Assembly: GCF_011397635.1 (NCBI RefSeq)
Contig: NC_064754.1
Location: forward strand, 30,670,543 to 30,734,542
Reading direction: 5' to 3'
Origin: Epinephelus fuscoguttatus
Lineage: Eukaryota; Chordata; Actinopteri; Perciformes; Serranidae
Length of the DNA stretch: 64,000 nt
Shown: piece by piece, positions 1 through 35,870 of the stretch
How the letters are laid out: each line of letters begins with the position of its first letter
Numbering within the stretch: position 1 is the stretch's first letter
Notes under the pieces: model-generated
Database searches by the model: none
What the model was told of the DNA's origin: nothing
Seen by the model: the letters and a program-made list of their open reading frames with translations, nothing else
Made by a program: the position numbers and the translations under genes

Positions 1-2879
1 CGACTGGTGTTGTGCTAAAGACTGTTGCCTGATAGATATGTTTCTTCCTACCTAAATAAAACAGGGTCAATTATACAGCAGTAATAAATGTAACACGGCT
101 GCCCTTTTTGCTGTTGTTTTCCGTGGGAGAGGGGTTTGAGTTTGTTTGGTTGTGTTTGATGGAGGATTTTGTTTTTGCCACTTGCTGTCAGGAATAAACG
201 CAGATCGCCTCCAAAGATATCCACAGTCTGGACCTCTTCATATCAACACAACGCAGACGTCATGTGAGTCCACTGGTTACATAAACATGAACCAAACCCT
301 AACCCTTTGGGGGAAAGTATTTTTGGGCCACATGGCATCACAGGACGGATCTGGAAATTGTAATTCCGTTGTTTGGCCACAGTGAGAATGGCTTCAAAGC
401 CAGGAGCACATTTGGAATGGAGGGTGTAAGTTTTTAAGTTTTTATTTTTCAGGTGAGAAAATTAACTATTTAGATTCCCAAAATGTGGTCAGTTTATCCA
501 AGCAACAGCTGCTTGGGAAATTAGCTGCGACATTTTCGGACATGCGAGAACTGCTGAGTGTAGTTATTTTATATTTCAGTGTGTACAGTCTGTTAGTAAT
601 GGAATACTTAATTGTACAATTAGTAGGCAGTACGTACAGATTGAATATGCAGACAATAAGTTAGTATACAATTCCAAACACAGCTTTTGTCACTCGTCTC
701 CCTTTGTGCTTCAGCTACAACAGCATAGCATGTAAGCTAAATGCGAAACAGTATTTAGCATTTAGCATCATCACATAGCCTAACTGTCACTCGTAGCTGC
801 AGTGGCTTCAGAGGCAGCTCCTAAACACAAATCCTGCTTTAATCATGGGGCTTGTGGGTTCATACTATAGACTGTATTGAATAATGTACGTAGCCACCAT
901 GATGTCATCCATTGGTTTGTGGACTCAAGTTTGACATTTTGGTCGTCTTGGGTTTTTGGAGCCAGAAGTGACCCAAGGTGACTGTACTTGTATGAATTTA
1001 AACACGTGAGATATTTAAAAATTCAGCCCATGTACAATCGTACAGACCAAAACTATTTTTGTACCAGGCTGCTGTGAAGTTTTCGAGCCAACCTTAAGGG
1101 GTCATTAGAGGAACTACTATTTTTAGCAATTTTGCGCTGGCCTCATTTTTCAGCTCTGGGGGTTGTCAGTTGATTAATATGTAGGCCTATGATAATAAAA
1201 GATGCTGGACATGATATGATGTGTTCAGGGATGTGTTGGCACATTACAATGGAGTATGAGTTATTTTTTATGTCCACAGGTAAAGGATAGTTAGTCATCA
1301 CCTTAGAGAAAGCATTAACAGTCAACATCAGCATTCTCCCACTGCAGCCAGTCTCAAAATCTGCAAAATGTCTATCACTTTCTGTTTGTACTTTGTATTG
1401 CTCTTGATTTTGTCCTTTCACCTATAGAAAGTGAAAATTATACTCCAACTCATAAAGGGGGGAAAATAAGGCAGAAGTAGGTGACGTTTTAAAAGTATAG
1501 CCTGTGTAATGTGACAATGGGCAGCTGTGAAAGTTTCCACAGTGTTTGTATGTGTTCATCAGTGGCAATGAGGTTGGAAACAACCATAAAATACGGGTTA
1601 GCTCAGGCTCCCTGGGAAAAGATGGGAAACCCAGTTGTTGTTGAAGCTTCACTCTTTTTACTGTAGATCTTTATTTAAATCTGCTGAAGGAAGCAAAGGA
1701 GTCTGCATGCTGTCAGACAAACTAGCACAAGGCACTGTATAAACTGCTGTCAAGAGATAACTTGACTATTTATCATTTATCTTTACTATGTTAAACAAGG
1801 GAATCTCAATTAGCTAGTTTGCATATTCCCCAAATCTGCAGAAACTGTAACATTAACCATTATCCTTGTTCTGCATCAGAAAACTCTGCAGTCAAATAAC
1901 CATGCCTCAAATAAACATAGAGTTTGTCAGTCTGATGTTTATTCTTTCACTACCATTACCAAGTCCTGTTCAAGGCGCAATACCGTGGTACAACCACATC
2001 TCATCTGATGTTACCGATGTTAAACAGGTCAAAAAACAAACAAGAAGAAAATATCTGTCATAATAAAATTAACAATACAAAACACAGCCACACAGGGACA
2101 AGTTTCAACTCAAAAGTACATTAAAATTCTGCATAAATTAGAGACCTAAAGAACAATATTCCAGAGAGGTAATATAAAACTGTACATGACAATACATTTG
2201 CAATACATTACAATATTTATTCAAATAAGGCAAAAATAGCACCATGAAATTAAAAAAAAAATCTCATTTTAACCACACAGTTGTAACAGTAAATACTGCA
2301 TTAGTAATGTGGACAGTGAAAGCACAGGAAGCATGTACAGAGTTTGGTTGACAGTCTGATACCTGGGTTGATATTACATGGACGACAGCCTGATGGTGTA
2401 CTGTAAAAGTAAAGGATGTGTTGTTCTCATGTGCCTTCATGTCATTACTTTGTTAACTGTGGTTTATATATTTTGATCAAGGGAATTCAATTTGTTACAA
2501 AATTCAGCACACGCTTTTGAAACTGTGAACTACTCTACGTTTTATCGTGGTGACATGATGCTTGTGAAGACCAACTTTGGTCGTATTTCTTAACTTGTGG
2601 TCTTTTCCTCTTCCTACATGTCCCCTTAAATCTCTTTGACTTTCTAACAGGAACAGTCATTGCAGATGACAATCAGTCACAGGATCCTAATTGGTCATAT
2701 TTGCATGAAGTCTCTCCCAAACCATACCATACCAGTTCACCCCCCCACCCTCCTCCCTCAGGCCCTCATTTTTCTATTTACTGGCATGTCATTGTCATTC
2801 AACCTCCTTCCCATGGCATGTTGAGGTGTGGTGAGGAGTTGTACAGTTGTTCTGTCCTTAAATCTGCATGTTCCTTAAT
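1..2879. other. 3' flank and probable 3' UTR of loxl4; no gene seen
   Basis: No reading frame here resembles a known protein. The part next to the loxl4 stop is probably its 3' UTR. An AATAAA signal on the minus strand lies near 2215-2225, which would give a UTR of about 0.7 kb (inference). A short interspersed repeat fragment lies at about 861-1100. The rest is AT-rich sequence in which I see nothing to name. Confidence 0.4.
861..1100 (-). repeat. Interspersed repeat fragment (family D)
   Basis: The block starting ACTATAGACTGTATTGAATA and running through a 'gtagccaccatgatgtcatccattggtttgtgg'-type core is the reverse complement of sequence at about 46680-46815. The two copies share the order of blocks (ACTGTAT, TAGCCACC, GATGTCA, CATTGGTTTGT). 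It is a common fish interspersed repeat whose class I cannot assign from two degenerate copies. Confidence 0.5.
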
Positions 2880-26402
<23,523 letters not shown>

Positions 26403-27325
26403 CCTAGGGAACAAAAAATGCACAGTGGAGAATGAAGAAAGAGCTGATGGGCATTGAACAGAAATGATGTGACATTAGATAAAGAGAGGGGAAAACAGAG
26501 AAGAGATATGTAAAGCAGGAGCCCCTAAATACATTATGCACGTGTTGCCACAAAAATCCAAAAAATCACGCAAAGCCATAGAACTCACATTCCATATTCT
26601 GACAAAACATATAATTTGAAACTTCTCCTCTAACCCTAATGGGACATTCCACAGTAAAAATGAAAGATTGATAGATGTTTTTATCCTTTAAAATAATCAG
26701 AGACTTTAAAGGACAGTCAGGGAACTTGAGAAACACTGTGAAAGACGGAGTCCTCAGTCTGAACCAGTCAGGGTAAAGGGAGTAATAACCCAAGCTAAAA
26801 GTAGCCTCTCCATCCAGCCAACGGAAACTTTGGCTTTCCGCAAACCCTCAAGCTTAGCTGCATGCATTTAGCCAACAGACACAAAAGCAAATAAACACTG
26901 TCGTAAAAATGTTCTCACACATAAATAAAGCAGCAGGTTGGCGACTGTGAGAGACGTTTTGGTTAATGAGCAATGATTAATTCATCCTTGGACCACCCCT
27001 TTAAAAAAGTTTTCTTCTAATACAGAGGAAGAAACTGGAGAGATAAGGAACAAGAGGAGAGGAGATCTGGAAGATGAGAGAGACACCTTATTGTGTCAGG
27101 GCTCAGTCAAATTCTGCTTTCCATAAGCCTACATACAACAGTACAAACAAATATGTGTTAAAAAAAAATAAGTCAGACTCATGGGGGCTAAAATTGAGGT
27201 TGTTAAAGAGGGGTGAGTTCAGACAGCTGCAGGGATGGAATCTTGAATGATGGAGGGAAAATGGACAGAGGCAAAATGTGAGATAAATTGTGATGTGAAG
27301 ACAAAAATGCCAAAGTCAAACTCAC

Positions 27326-27410
27326 CTGTCTGTTGATCTCAGCCTGGAGTCACAAGGAGAAAGAAGGGAGAGAGCACTGGAGGAAAGGAAGGCAGTGAGT
27401 TTGGTCCTGC
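27326..27410 (-). other. loxl4: Probable 5' UTR exon of loxl4
   Basis: A strong donor (CAG|gtgagt) lies at 27326 on the minus strand, about 920 bases upstream of the acceptor that precedes the start codon. Because the first coding exon opens with a splice acceptor one base before ATG, a non-coding first exon is required, and this is the best candidate. The 5' boundary is a guess; the transcription start cannot be fixed from sequence. Confidence 0.5.
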
Positions 27411-28062
27411 TGTCTCTCTATTCTCCTCTTTTCCCTCCCTCTTTCTTTTTCTGTCACTCCCTCAGATCTGCCACTTTATCCATCCCTCCCATTTTCTCCA
27501 TTTATGCAACTGTTTTTTTCTCCTTTTCATCTGGTCACATTTGTCCTTCCCATCACTCAACGTCCATCAAAGAAAACCTGACCATGGAAATCAATGAAAA
27601 CACAGGAAAAACCAAACACAATCAATGAGCTTTATTTTTCAGCTTTTCCCAACATCAAATCAGACTACCAACATTTAGGTTGTTATAATTTGACTTGCCA
27701 ACACTTGTTATTATATATAGTGAGTTGCTACTCTGCAAACCAGCTTTTTCTTACCGTGTGGTCACATGGTCAGTGCACACAGGACACGTGAGCTCAACTT
27801 ATAAAAGAGCAGGGTTTCATAAGGATTTTTCTCTCCTTATATCACACACATGCCGGTGCCAGTCCATTTATACTTGCTTTATTGTTTGTGTATTAAATGT
27901 TCTGTATCAAAGTCTTACCCAATTCTCAGGCTCATTTCACGCAAAAAAAAAAAAGTTAAACAAAAAAAGAAAAAAAAAATCAGTTTGCCCTCTGATGTTT
28001 GAAAGGGTTAAAGGGCGTGCATTTTTTATCCCACACAATGGTAAAATCATATGCACAAATAC

Positions 28063-28068
<6 letters not shown>

Positions 28069-28128
<60 letters not shown>

Positions 28129-28133
28129 ACACA

Positions 28134-28170
<37 letters not shown>
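28069..28170. repeat. Compound (CT)n(CA)n microsatellite
   Basis: About 28 CT units followed by a short mixed junction and about 16 CA units. It produces the spurious Ser-Leu and Arg-Glu frames on both strands. Confidence 0.95.
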
Positions 28171-28173
<3 letters not shown>

Positions 28174-30034
28174 GCTGGCACCATCCCATGCCCACAGTTA
28201 GTGGTGTCATGAAATAAATACTATGTGCTGTGCAGTAAGAATGGAGCTGCCTGTCTTAACTCTTTCACTTTTCATAAAGTTCAGTTTCATAACCTCCTCA
28301 GTCGTGGCACCTCCTCACATGGAGGAAGCTCTCTCTAAGAATAGAGACAGACTGTTACTCAATGAGAAAAAGAGAAGATATACCTAAAGATGAGGCTACA
28401 GTAGTTTAACACTTAATGAACTGAACCTAAAACTGAACATGTGATAAAAACAGAAATCCACATCAGTTTATCTAATTTAGAAACGGCAGAAATGTCTTTT
28501 ATTCAAATGTACTTTTTTGGTGTTTTAGCACCACAAGCTGAGTGCCATCTAGTTCCATTAAAGTGAAGAGAAGGCAGACATCTCCAAGGCTGATATCTCC
28601 AACACTCAGCAACTCACAACAAAATAATCTAGACTGATAAATAGCACTAAAGGCAAAAGGGAAAAAATATGTATTTTTGATTTTGAGGTGAATGGCCCTT
28701 TAAAAGTCAAGAAGCTCCTTTTGATGATGCAGGGCTGTGTGTTCATATCACTCTTGCTGGAATACTATATTATTAATCTTTACTTTCCTCAGTACCACGT
28801 AGCTTTGAGTGCAGCGCAGCAGATAAACAGGAGTAGATGGCTGGGTCTTAAAACTCATTTCACATACATATCAATATCTGCGCCTCAGAGGCAGCAACTA
28901 ACTGGAACATCTTAACATGTGTGATTTTACCACTTTATCTCACATGTATCTATCTTATATGTATTTTTACACTAAATTTGTATGCTTCTTTTGTGAAGTA
29001 AGACTCTGTATGAGATGAGACAGGAGACGGGGCTCAAGAGCTTACTCTAGTGGAGTAAATCAACACTATTGTACAACATCAGTCTGATATATAACAGCAG
29101 CACTGTAGCTTGAAGAGTTCTATGACAATTTATGTGTAATCCATGAGGCAATTTTGTGTGCACATTTTTGGTCACCAGGTGATCCAGGAGGTCATAAACT
29201 TTACAGGAACATCTATATCACAACTTTGACACCTTTGTCACAAAAAGTGCTGCAAACTATTAAAACACAAGCAAACTTAGAAACAGATTCACAACTTGTG
29301 CGACCAAAAGAAACAGACTGCAAATTCAGAACAGACAAGCAAACACAAACGGACTACAGTAAATTCTTTTCCTGCCTTTTCTTCATGTAAATGAAAGGAA
29401 ATCTATGTTAATGTGCAGCAATACTGTCATGATTTTTGCAATTCTTTGTTGCTTTAATATGAACAGAAACACAAACACTGCTGAGACAGGAGACGTGAAG
29501 TGTGTGGACTCTGGAAGACACAAAAAACTTCTTTAGTAGAAAGAGTTAAGAATTAGGGACCTCTAGAGGCTGCAGAGTTTATTGCACTCCACAATACAGG
29601 ACAGTGAAGAACAGAACAAACTGCTTATTTTTATCTTATATTTTTTTCAGGATGCACCAGTGGAAGGCCAATGGGATCATCAAAAATAATAAATATTTAA
29701 TTTACACAAGGGCTCCAACCATTGATTATTGTCATTATAATATTATTACATCTAAGCAAATACAACATCAGAAAACAGTGAAAACTGATGTTCCAAATTT
29801 CCCAGAGACAAAGCAAATGTCATTATTTGTCCAACCAACAGTCCAAAAGCCAACTACATTTAATTTAATGTCATATATCAATCATCACATTTCAGAAGGT
29901 GCAACCATCCAAATAAATCAGTTATTAAAATCAGTGACTTTAAAATTTACATATAGAACCAGTGGCAGACACGGACTCAGTTATCAAACTGTAAGGTACA
30001 TCAGTTATTTTTCATCTCATAAACTAGAATTACC

Positions 30035-30690
30035 ACCATGCGGCTGTGTGCCTCTTTGCACCAGTCAATTTTCTCTACAGGTTACATCCATGTCTGTGAA
30101 AACATGGATACTTCACACAAAACAGCACAGAAGATCAGCACAGTTTCAAGGTGGACACCCAAGATTAGTGTCATCAATGAAGTATCTGACCAAGTGTCCC
30201 CCCTTCTGTACCTAAGATATGATGCTGAATAATGGCCAGAAAGGTGTTTTATGCAGAACAACATGACGTCACAGTGACGCTGATATTTTACCCTTTGGAT
30301 GTAAAATGTCATCTCTTCATTTTTTTATCCTATCAGACATTTCTGCCCAGTTTTTTCTTAATTAGCATATGAATTTTATGTTATAGCCAAAAACATATTT
30401 TGTGAGGTCACAGTGACCTTGACCTTTGACCACAAAATTCCAAGCAGTTTATTCCTTAGACCAAGTGGACGTTTGTGTCAAATTTAAAGAAACTGCTTTA
30501 AGGTGTTCTTGAGATACCACATTTACGAGAATGACACAGATGCAAGGTCACACTGACCCTGACTTTTGACCACTTAAGTCCAATCAGTTCATTGTTGAGT
30601 CCAAGTGAAAATTTGAGGAAATTTTGTTAAGGTGTTGTTGAGATGTCATGTTCAATAAATTTATAAGAGAAGAATGATATAAAATATGAA
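30035..30690 (+). repeat. Interspersed repeat (family B), copy 1, with internal tandem units and nuclear-receptor-like sites
   Basis: The block order matches the copy at 56920-57425: AATTACCACC, CATGGATACTTCACACA, GATGCTGAATAATGGCCAGA, GATGTAAAATGTCAT, AGGTCACAGTGACC. The 3' half is two tandem units of about 140 bp (starting 30405 and 30545), each opening with AGGTCA, a three-base gap and TGACC. It is a widespread fish repeat that I cannot assign to a class. It lies between loxl4 and tekt4. Confidence 0.65.
30405..30431. promoter_or_regulatory. Perfect ERE palindrome plus DR0/DR1 half-sites inside a repeat
   Basis: AGGTCAcagTGACCT (30405-30419) equals the consensus oestrogen response element. 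It is followed at once by TGACCT-T-TGACCA (30420-30431 and one base beyond), a direct repeat with 1-base spacing one base off the DR1 consensus. A second near-ERE lies at 30545-30559. The sites are part of the repeat; whether a receptor binds is not known. Confidence 0.5.
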
Positions 30691-30955
30691 TCTGGGATCT
30701 AAGTATGCCTTCAACCTCTGCCTCTAGAGCCAGTGTTTGGTTTGTCCATTCTGGATTACTGTAGAACAACACTGTGGACTCTGTGGAAAAGGACCCGCTC
30801 CATATGTAGATATAAACAGCTCATCCTAAGGTAACAAAAACACAATGATCCTTATTTTCAGGTGATTCTAAACAAATGAAAACATAGTTATGAATATTAT
30901 ATAGCATTGCTGCCAATAGATGCCCCTATATCCTACACACTGGACCTTAATTATT
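30690..30955 (+). repeat. Interspersed repeat (family J), uninterrupted copy
   Basis: Shares the blocks GAGCCAG, ATTCTGGATTACTG, GACTCTGTGGAAAAGGACC, ACAATGATCCTTATTTTCA and ACACTGGACCTTA with 61370-61560 plus 62048-62070. Here nothing interrupts it between GATGCCCCTATA and TCCTACACACTGG, so it serves as the empty-site reference for the insertion at 61565-62045. Confidence 0.6.
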
Positions 30956-31110
30956 TGGTGAATTGAAATACTATTAATTTTGTTTTTAACTGCTGAGTTT
31001 TCAGGCTTCCTTGATGACATGATACATCACTGCTTCTTACAACACAGCACGACAAAGAGACTAAACAACGAAATGAAACAAAGGAAATTCCACTCAAACA
31101 CTCGTCGGCC

Positions 31111-34100
31111 TCAGTATCCTGACAGTGTGGAGACAGCTGGGTATCGTTTACGGTGAGTCATGCACTTGTCTCTGTCAATGAACAGTGAGTGGGTTTTACA
31201 GTTTATGTCCTTCTCCAGAGTAATGCGCGATTCTTCCAGGTGGGACAGGGAGCCTCTGGCCTCACTCAGCTGCTGGTGCAGAGACGCCAGAGTGGCATCA
31301 ATCTGCCTCACCTCCGCCTCCAAACTGAAGACACAGGAAGCAGACATCATGAAGAGAGAAAAAGGATAGAATAGAGATGAGATGGTGCGTGTTTCTGTAT
31401 GTGTACCTGAGCTGGGGCTCATCTCTGCAGAGATCCATGTTGGGTCTGAGGGAGTGGGTATAAAGTCTGGACTGAGCGACTCTCAGTGGAGCCTCTTTGT
31501 TGTGGATGGCCTGCTGCAGGGCCACAATGTTCCTCTCCTGGGCCCCAATCTGCTCCAAGGTCTTCAAGGATTGTTGAAAACATGGGTGTTAAAAGATCCT
31601 CACCCTCAAATATGCAATGTTCACCCATGTTTCAAGTTACTTGTGTCCTTCGTAGTAGATATTTTGTTTGCTCACAGGTACCTGGTACTTGGCATTTTGT
31701 ATTCAGTTCTAATTTGGAGGTTTGGTTCCCAACCAGTGATATAGTGAAGGCTGTAGTAGCATTGATTTCACAAAATCTCCACCCCCTAAACACATGCTTG
31801 TGAACCAGGAGTGAAGTGGGTTGTGCTGGACCACATCAGCCGCGGACCTTTGAAGCTCAAGACTTCTTGATGTGGTTCCCTAAGCCCAGGGTAACCTTTC
31901 ATTCATTATACATATTTGTTAATCCTTTTTAGGATTGCGGAGAGGCTGGAGCCTATCCTAGCTGACATTCGGTGAGAGAAAGGTACACTGGACAGGTTGC
32001 CAGACCATTGCAGGGCTGACACATAAGCTGCTTTTACACTGCCTGCTGAAGGCAGGAATATTGTGAGGTTATTCTGCCTGCCGTTCTGTATAAACGTTTC
32101 AATTCCGGGGGATCGAGTCGTCTAGCCTCTGAGCCAGGAAAGCAGGTAGTAATAGTGCTGAAACAACAGCCGGCAGGACAGGATTATGGGCGGAACAGCT
32201 GTGATGTTTTGACGATATGTTATGTATGTGCCCCACCCGGGGAGATTAATTAAAAAGTAGCAGTCAGCGACTAACTCCTGAAGTGCAGGAGCTCCTAACC
32301 CTCCGAGCAGAGGATGAGATAAGCCGCCATACACCAGGGACAGTAAATGACTGTGATTGTCAAGTTCATGCCATTGTTATTGTCTATAAAGCGCTGCAGA
32401 TGTGTCTGTTATATATGTCACACTAGAAACTGACGCTGTTGTGTTACATGTTGCGGCCGTGACGCCTCTTTGGATTACACGATGCCGGCATGCTGTCTAA
32501 AATTACACACTGGAGTCGGGTGATGCTGCCATTGTTTGGTTCTGTATAAAAATGGAAAGGTGGCATAAAGAGGGGGCTTTATAGCAGCTCTATAGCGTGA
32601 TGTCTGTGTAAAAAGAGCGATGGAGACAGACAACCATTCATGCTCACAGTCACACCTACAGGCAATTAAGAATCAGCCTGCATGTCTTCAGAAGTTTACG
32701 TCACCAGGATGGTTTTACCAGGTTATCTCATAGAGGGTTCTGGGTGGAGCCTTTCACAGATGGTTCCAGGTATAACCCCTTTATTGGGCTCTAGGTGGAA
32801 CCCTCTGAAAGGGCTCTAGGTGGAATATTTATAAAATTATAAAAGATTCAACCCAGACCCAAAAACGGCTCTCCTACGGGGACAAGCTGAGGAAACCCTG
32901 TATGGTTCGAGTTGCCACCTATATTTCTTGGAGTGTGCCTGTCAGTTACCTCTGCGAGCCTTATCTCCAGCTGGGTCTTGGCCTCTATCAGCTCCGTGCA
33001 ACGCTGGCTAAAGGCTTGGTCCACAGTGGAGCACTGGACTCTCAGGTCTTCAGTGGTGTCCTGCAGCACTCGCTCCACCAGCAGTCTGACACACACAAAC
33101 AGCATCACGATGTTCACTGAAACCTTTAAATGATGCGTCACAGTCACCTTCACAGCAGCCTCCATCACACACAGTCTGAACCACAGCTCGCTCTCACCTA
33201 AGACTGTTGGTGGCCTGCTCCTCCTGCATGGCCTTGGACAGGTTGTCCTGTGTGAACTTTGTCCATGATGCGCAGTTACTCACCCTGCAGCAGACCAGAA
33301 GACATAAAAGTTGTGCTCACTGTTCCTCATTTTATGTACTGCTAAGTATTGAAAATGGTGTTACACACAGAAACACATACACACAAAGACTCACTGGTCC
33401 TGCATGGTGGCTGAGCTGGGGTGGTGCTGTGTATCTGGGCTCATGTTAGTGTATCTTCCACTCTGGTCATCAAGGTTGTAGGCCTGGTACTTATCAGACC
33501 AGTCCAACTCTAACGTCTGCTTGGCATCTCTGTTCATCCTGATCCACACACAGACACACACTAAAGTAAGAGCTTCAAACTTAACAGCATATTTTTGCAA
33601 GTCAGGCAGTTTAACACACTGGAAACAAGTTCTGACACTCACTTGATCTGACTGACAACCTGAGATGTAGTTCTCTTAAGAAGAGCCTGGACGCTCCTGA
33701 TCAAGTCCACCTCCTGCGAAACACACACACACACACCCCTCTGGTTAGTGCATGTCCCAGTGAGCCCTCTGCTGGTGTTGCTGCACGTCTACACTGGATT
33801 CGCTGTAAAACACTTAACAAAATATTTTCTTGATTATTCGATCAATTAGTTGGTCAACAGAACATTAGAAAAAAAAGAAAACGCATCTCACATCAAACGG
33901 CATCTCAATTTTCTATTTTTAAAAGTTAAAAGATAAAACCTAAATATGTCAGGAAATTAGCAAATTCTCAAATTTTAGAGGCTGCAGTGATCAAAAAGTT
34001 GTAGTTTTTGCTTGAAAATGGACCTGAAATTATAAACTGATAAGCAAAATGGTTCAAAAAATTATTTTCTTGACCGGATCATCTATTCATTGACTAACTG

Positions 34101-35463
34101 TTGCAGCTCTATCATTTTAATTTGAAAAAATAGCATCCTAACAATATGTATCAGTCTCCATGGTATGGTGTCCATTCCCAAAGTATCCCATAATGAGTAT
34201 CAGTGAGTCAAGATTGTGTTACTGTTGACATGTTAATATGTCTTTATCATATACAGTCTTAATTTAATTCATTCTGAAGAAATATTTGCTGTATATCTTT
34301 TATATACCCTATTAGTCATATATCAATTAAAATAACACTCACTCTATAATAATTATATTTAAATTTTAATTACTTGTTATATAATAATTGTCCTATTATC
34401 TATAAATACACTATTCTTTATTTGTCAACCGCACAATAACCTGTAAGTAACATCAGCCCCAATATTTTCCCTTTGTATAAAGAATTACAAGTACGTTCAT
34501 CCTTTTACAAAACAGATGAACAGCCTGAGATGTCTTAAGAAAAATAAGTGCAATTTCAACAGTCTCAGTTTTTCCACGTTCAGTCAGTCTACCTCTCACT
34601 GTCAATACATGTGCAATTATCTTTACATTTCCTGATACAGATGATTTTGAACTGAAGCTGCTGACTGACAATATTGTTTTTGTTCAATATAAACATGGCC
34701 ACAGTAAGTATTCATTGTTATATCAGAGAACTGTATTCGGGTCAAAGTGGAAAAGCATCTGAAGCAGAATTTCATATGAATCAGGCAATGCAGTGTTTAA
34801 CTTGCTCCTGAAACCTGGCACCTCTAGTCTAGTCATCTAGTGGGCCGGATTGGACCCTTTGGCGGACCGGTTCTGGCCCACGGGCCATATGTTTGACACC
34901 CATGATCTAAACTTTATTTTGAAGCCAGTGGTCACCTTTAACAGCTCCTCCTCCACGGTGTCTCGGACCAGATCTGGTCCAAGTCTTCTGGTCCTGCAGT
35001 TGAGATTATCGGTGGCGATGGCGTACGGAGTCTCGGTGGCGTCCAGCGCCTTCTCCAGCCTCGTCTTCAGCGCCAGCAGTGCCTCCGTGTCGGCCTGCAG
35101 CTGGTCGATGTGCCGCTGCAGCTCAGACTTCCAGTAGTGGATCTCTTGCAGTCTCTCCCCCAGCAGACGCGTTCCTTGGGCCTGGGTCTTCAAAGTGGCG
35201 GCCTCGGTGTTCTGGCACAGAGTTTTGGACTCTCTCTGGATGCTCCGGGCTTCGTGCTGGTCGGCACCGGCCTGTTGAAGGATGTTGTGGTAGTTGTTGA
35301 ACCACTCAGCCGGGGAGTATTTAGCTGAGCGGTACCCGGCTGTGGCTGAGCCCGAGGACAGCTGCGGGACATCCGGCTCCAGAGGGGACTCTCTCTCCGG
35401 GACCCCCTGAGCCACAGCCCTGCTGTCATAGTGTGGCCTTGACACTAAAACCTCAGAGCTCAT
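31111..35463 (-). CDS. tekt4: Tektin-4, complete CDS, 7 exons
   Basis: Coiled-coil filament protein inside ciliary and flagellar doublet microtubules. Exons in transcript order: 35463-34936, 33713-33643, 33538-33395, 33284-33198, 33085-32950, 31561-31407, 31324-31111. All have GT..AG ends and agreeing phases; 1335 nt, 444 residues, against about 435 in human TEKT4. The tektin signature RPNMDLCRD is at residues 361-369 (family consensus RPNVELCRD). Other TEKT4-like matches are YRSAKYSPAEWF, YWKSELQRHI, ALDATETPYAIATDNLNCR, ELDWSDKYQAYN and SLFIDRDKCMTHRKRYP near the C-terminus. The protein is helical throughout, with no signal or membrane segment. The start Met precedes a short N-terminus like that of the human protein. 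A hAT fragment lies in intron 1 and a LINE-tail-like repeat in intron 5. Nothing suggests inactivation. Confidence 0.96.
31895..32030 (+). repeat. Interspersed repeat fragment (family E) in tekt4 intron 5
   Basis: GGAGCCTATCCTAGCTGACATT followed by GGTACACTGGACAGGTTGCC is the common fish repeat tail also seen at about 43676-43790 and, in the opposite arrangement, at 43395-43540. Non-coding and truncated. Confidence 0.6.
32725..32835. repeat. Degenerate minisatellite in tekt4 intron 5
   Basis: About four imperfect copies of a unit like GGGTTCTAGGTGGAACCCTT (for example GGGTTCTGGGTGGAGCC, GGGCTCTAGGTGGAACCC, GGGCTCTAGGTGGAAT). It lies between tekt4 exons 6 and 5. Confidence 0.7.
34835..34908. 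mobile_element. hAT-type element end fragment in tekt4 intron 1
   Basis: GGCCCACGGGCCATATGTTTG followed by ACACCC resembles the terminal part of a common vertebrate hAT MITE (which ends GTTTGACACCCCTG). Only one end is present. It ends about 28 bases from the donor of tekt4 exon 1. Confidence 0.5.
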
Positions 35464-35578
35464 TTTTTAACAATTAAAGACAACTTATTTAAGCAGCTTT
35501 TGTCCTAAATTAAAAGCAGAATCTGTGATGCACAGGACCCACAGTCCTGGGACAGACTCAGCTGTATGTTTGTTTGGT

Positions 35579-35591
35579 GTTGCCTGGTTAC
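35579..35591. promoter_or_regulatory. X-box-like (RFX) motif upstream of tekt4
   Basis: GTTGCCTGGTTAC lies 116 bases upstream of the tekt4 ATG. It fits the RFX X-box half-site pattern (RYYNYY-N-RRNRAC) with one mismatch. RFX factors drive many ciliary genes, so position and gene type agree, but a 13-base match alone is weak. Confidence 0.4.
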
Positions 35592-35870
35592 TCCTGTTGG
35601 CAGGAGCAGCTCCTGCAGCAACTAAGTATTAAAGCTGACAGGGATTAAATTGCATTTTCGGTCATTAATTAAGTAAACAGAGAAGAATATATATTAATGG
35701 GATCATCAGGACTAAAAGCCTCTGGGTCCACTCAAACTCAAACTAGACCTATATAACAACAGACAAGTGTGTGTTAGACTCTGATAAAACCTTTTTACAT
35801 CTTGTTTTTTGCACCCAGCCTGTGTTTTTGGGGCTGTTGCTGTCCCTATTATTCATTTCTTATTCTAGAC

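Larger units (their letters stand above)
27411..31110. other. Intergenic region between loxl4 and tekt4
   Basis: This is the shared interval between the loxl4 5' end and the tekt4 stop. It contains a compound (CT)n(CA)n array at about 28070-28170, a composite repeat at about 30040-30690 and a further repeat at about 30690-30955. A 203-codon plus-strand frame at 29604-30215 runs into that repeat and resembles no protein. No host gene seen. Confidence 0.6.

Noticed and set aside
26403-26423. Earlier in-frame ATG at 26423 as the loxl4 start
   Set aside because: The sequence between the two ATGs ends in a good acceptor (ttccctag) and a matching upstream donor exists at 27326. The downstream Met begins a well-formed signal peptide.
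29604-30215. 203-codon plus-strand open frame
   Set aside because: Its second half lies in repeat family B, whose other copy (56920-57425) does not keep the frame; no domain or codon pattern supports a gene.
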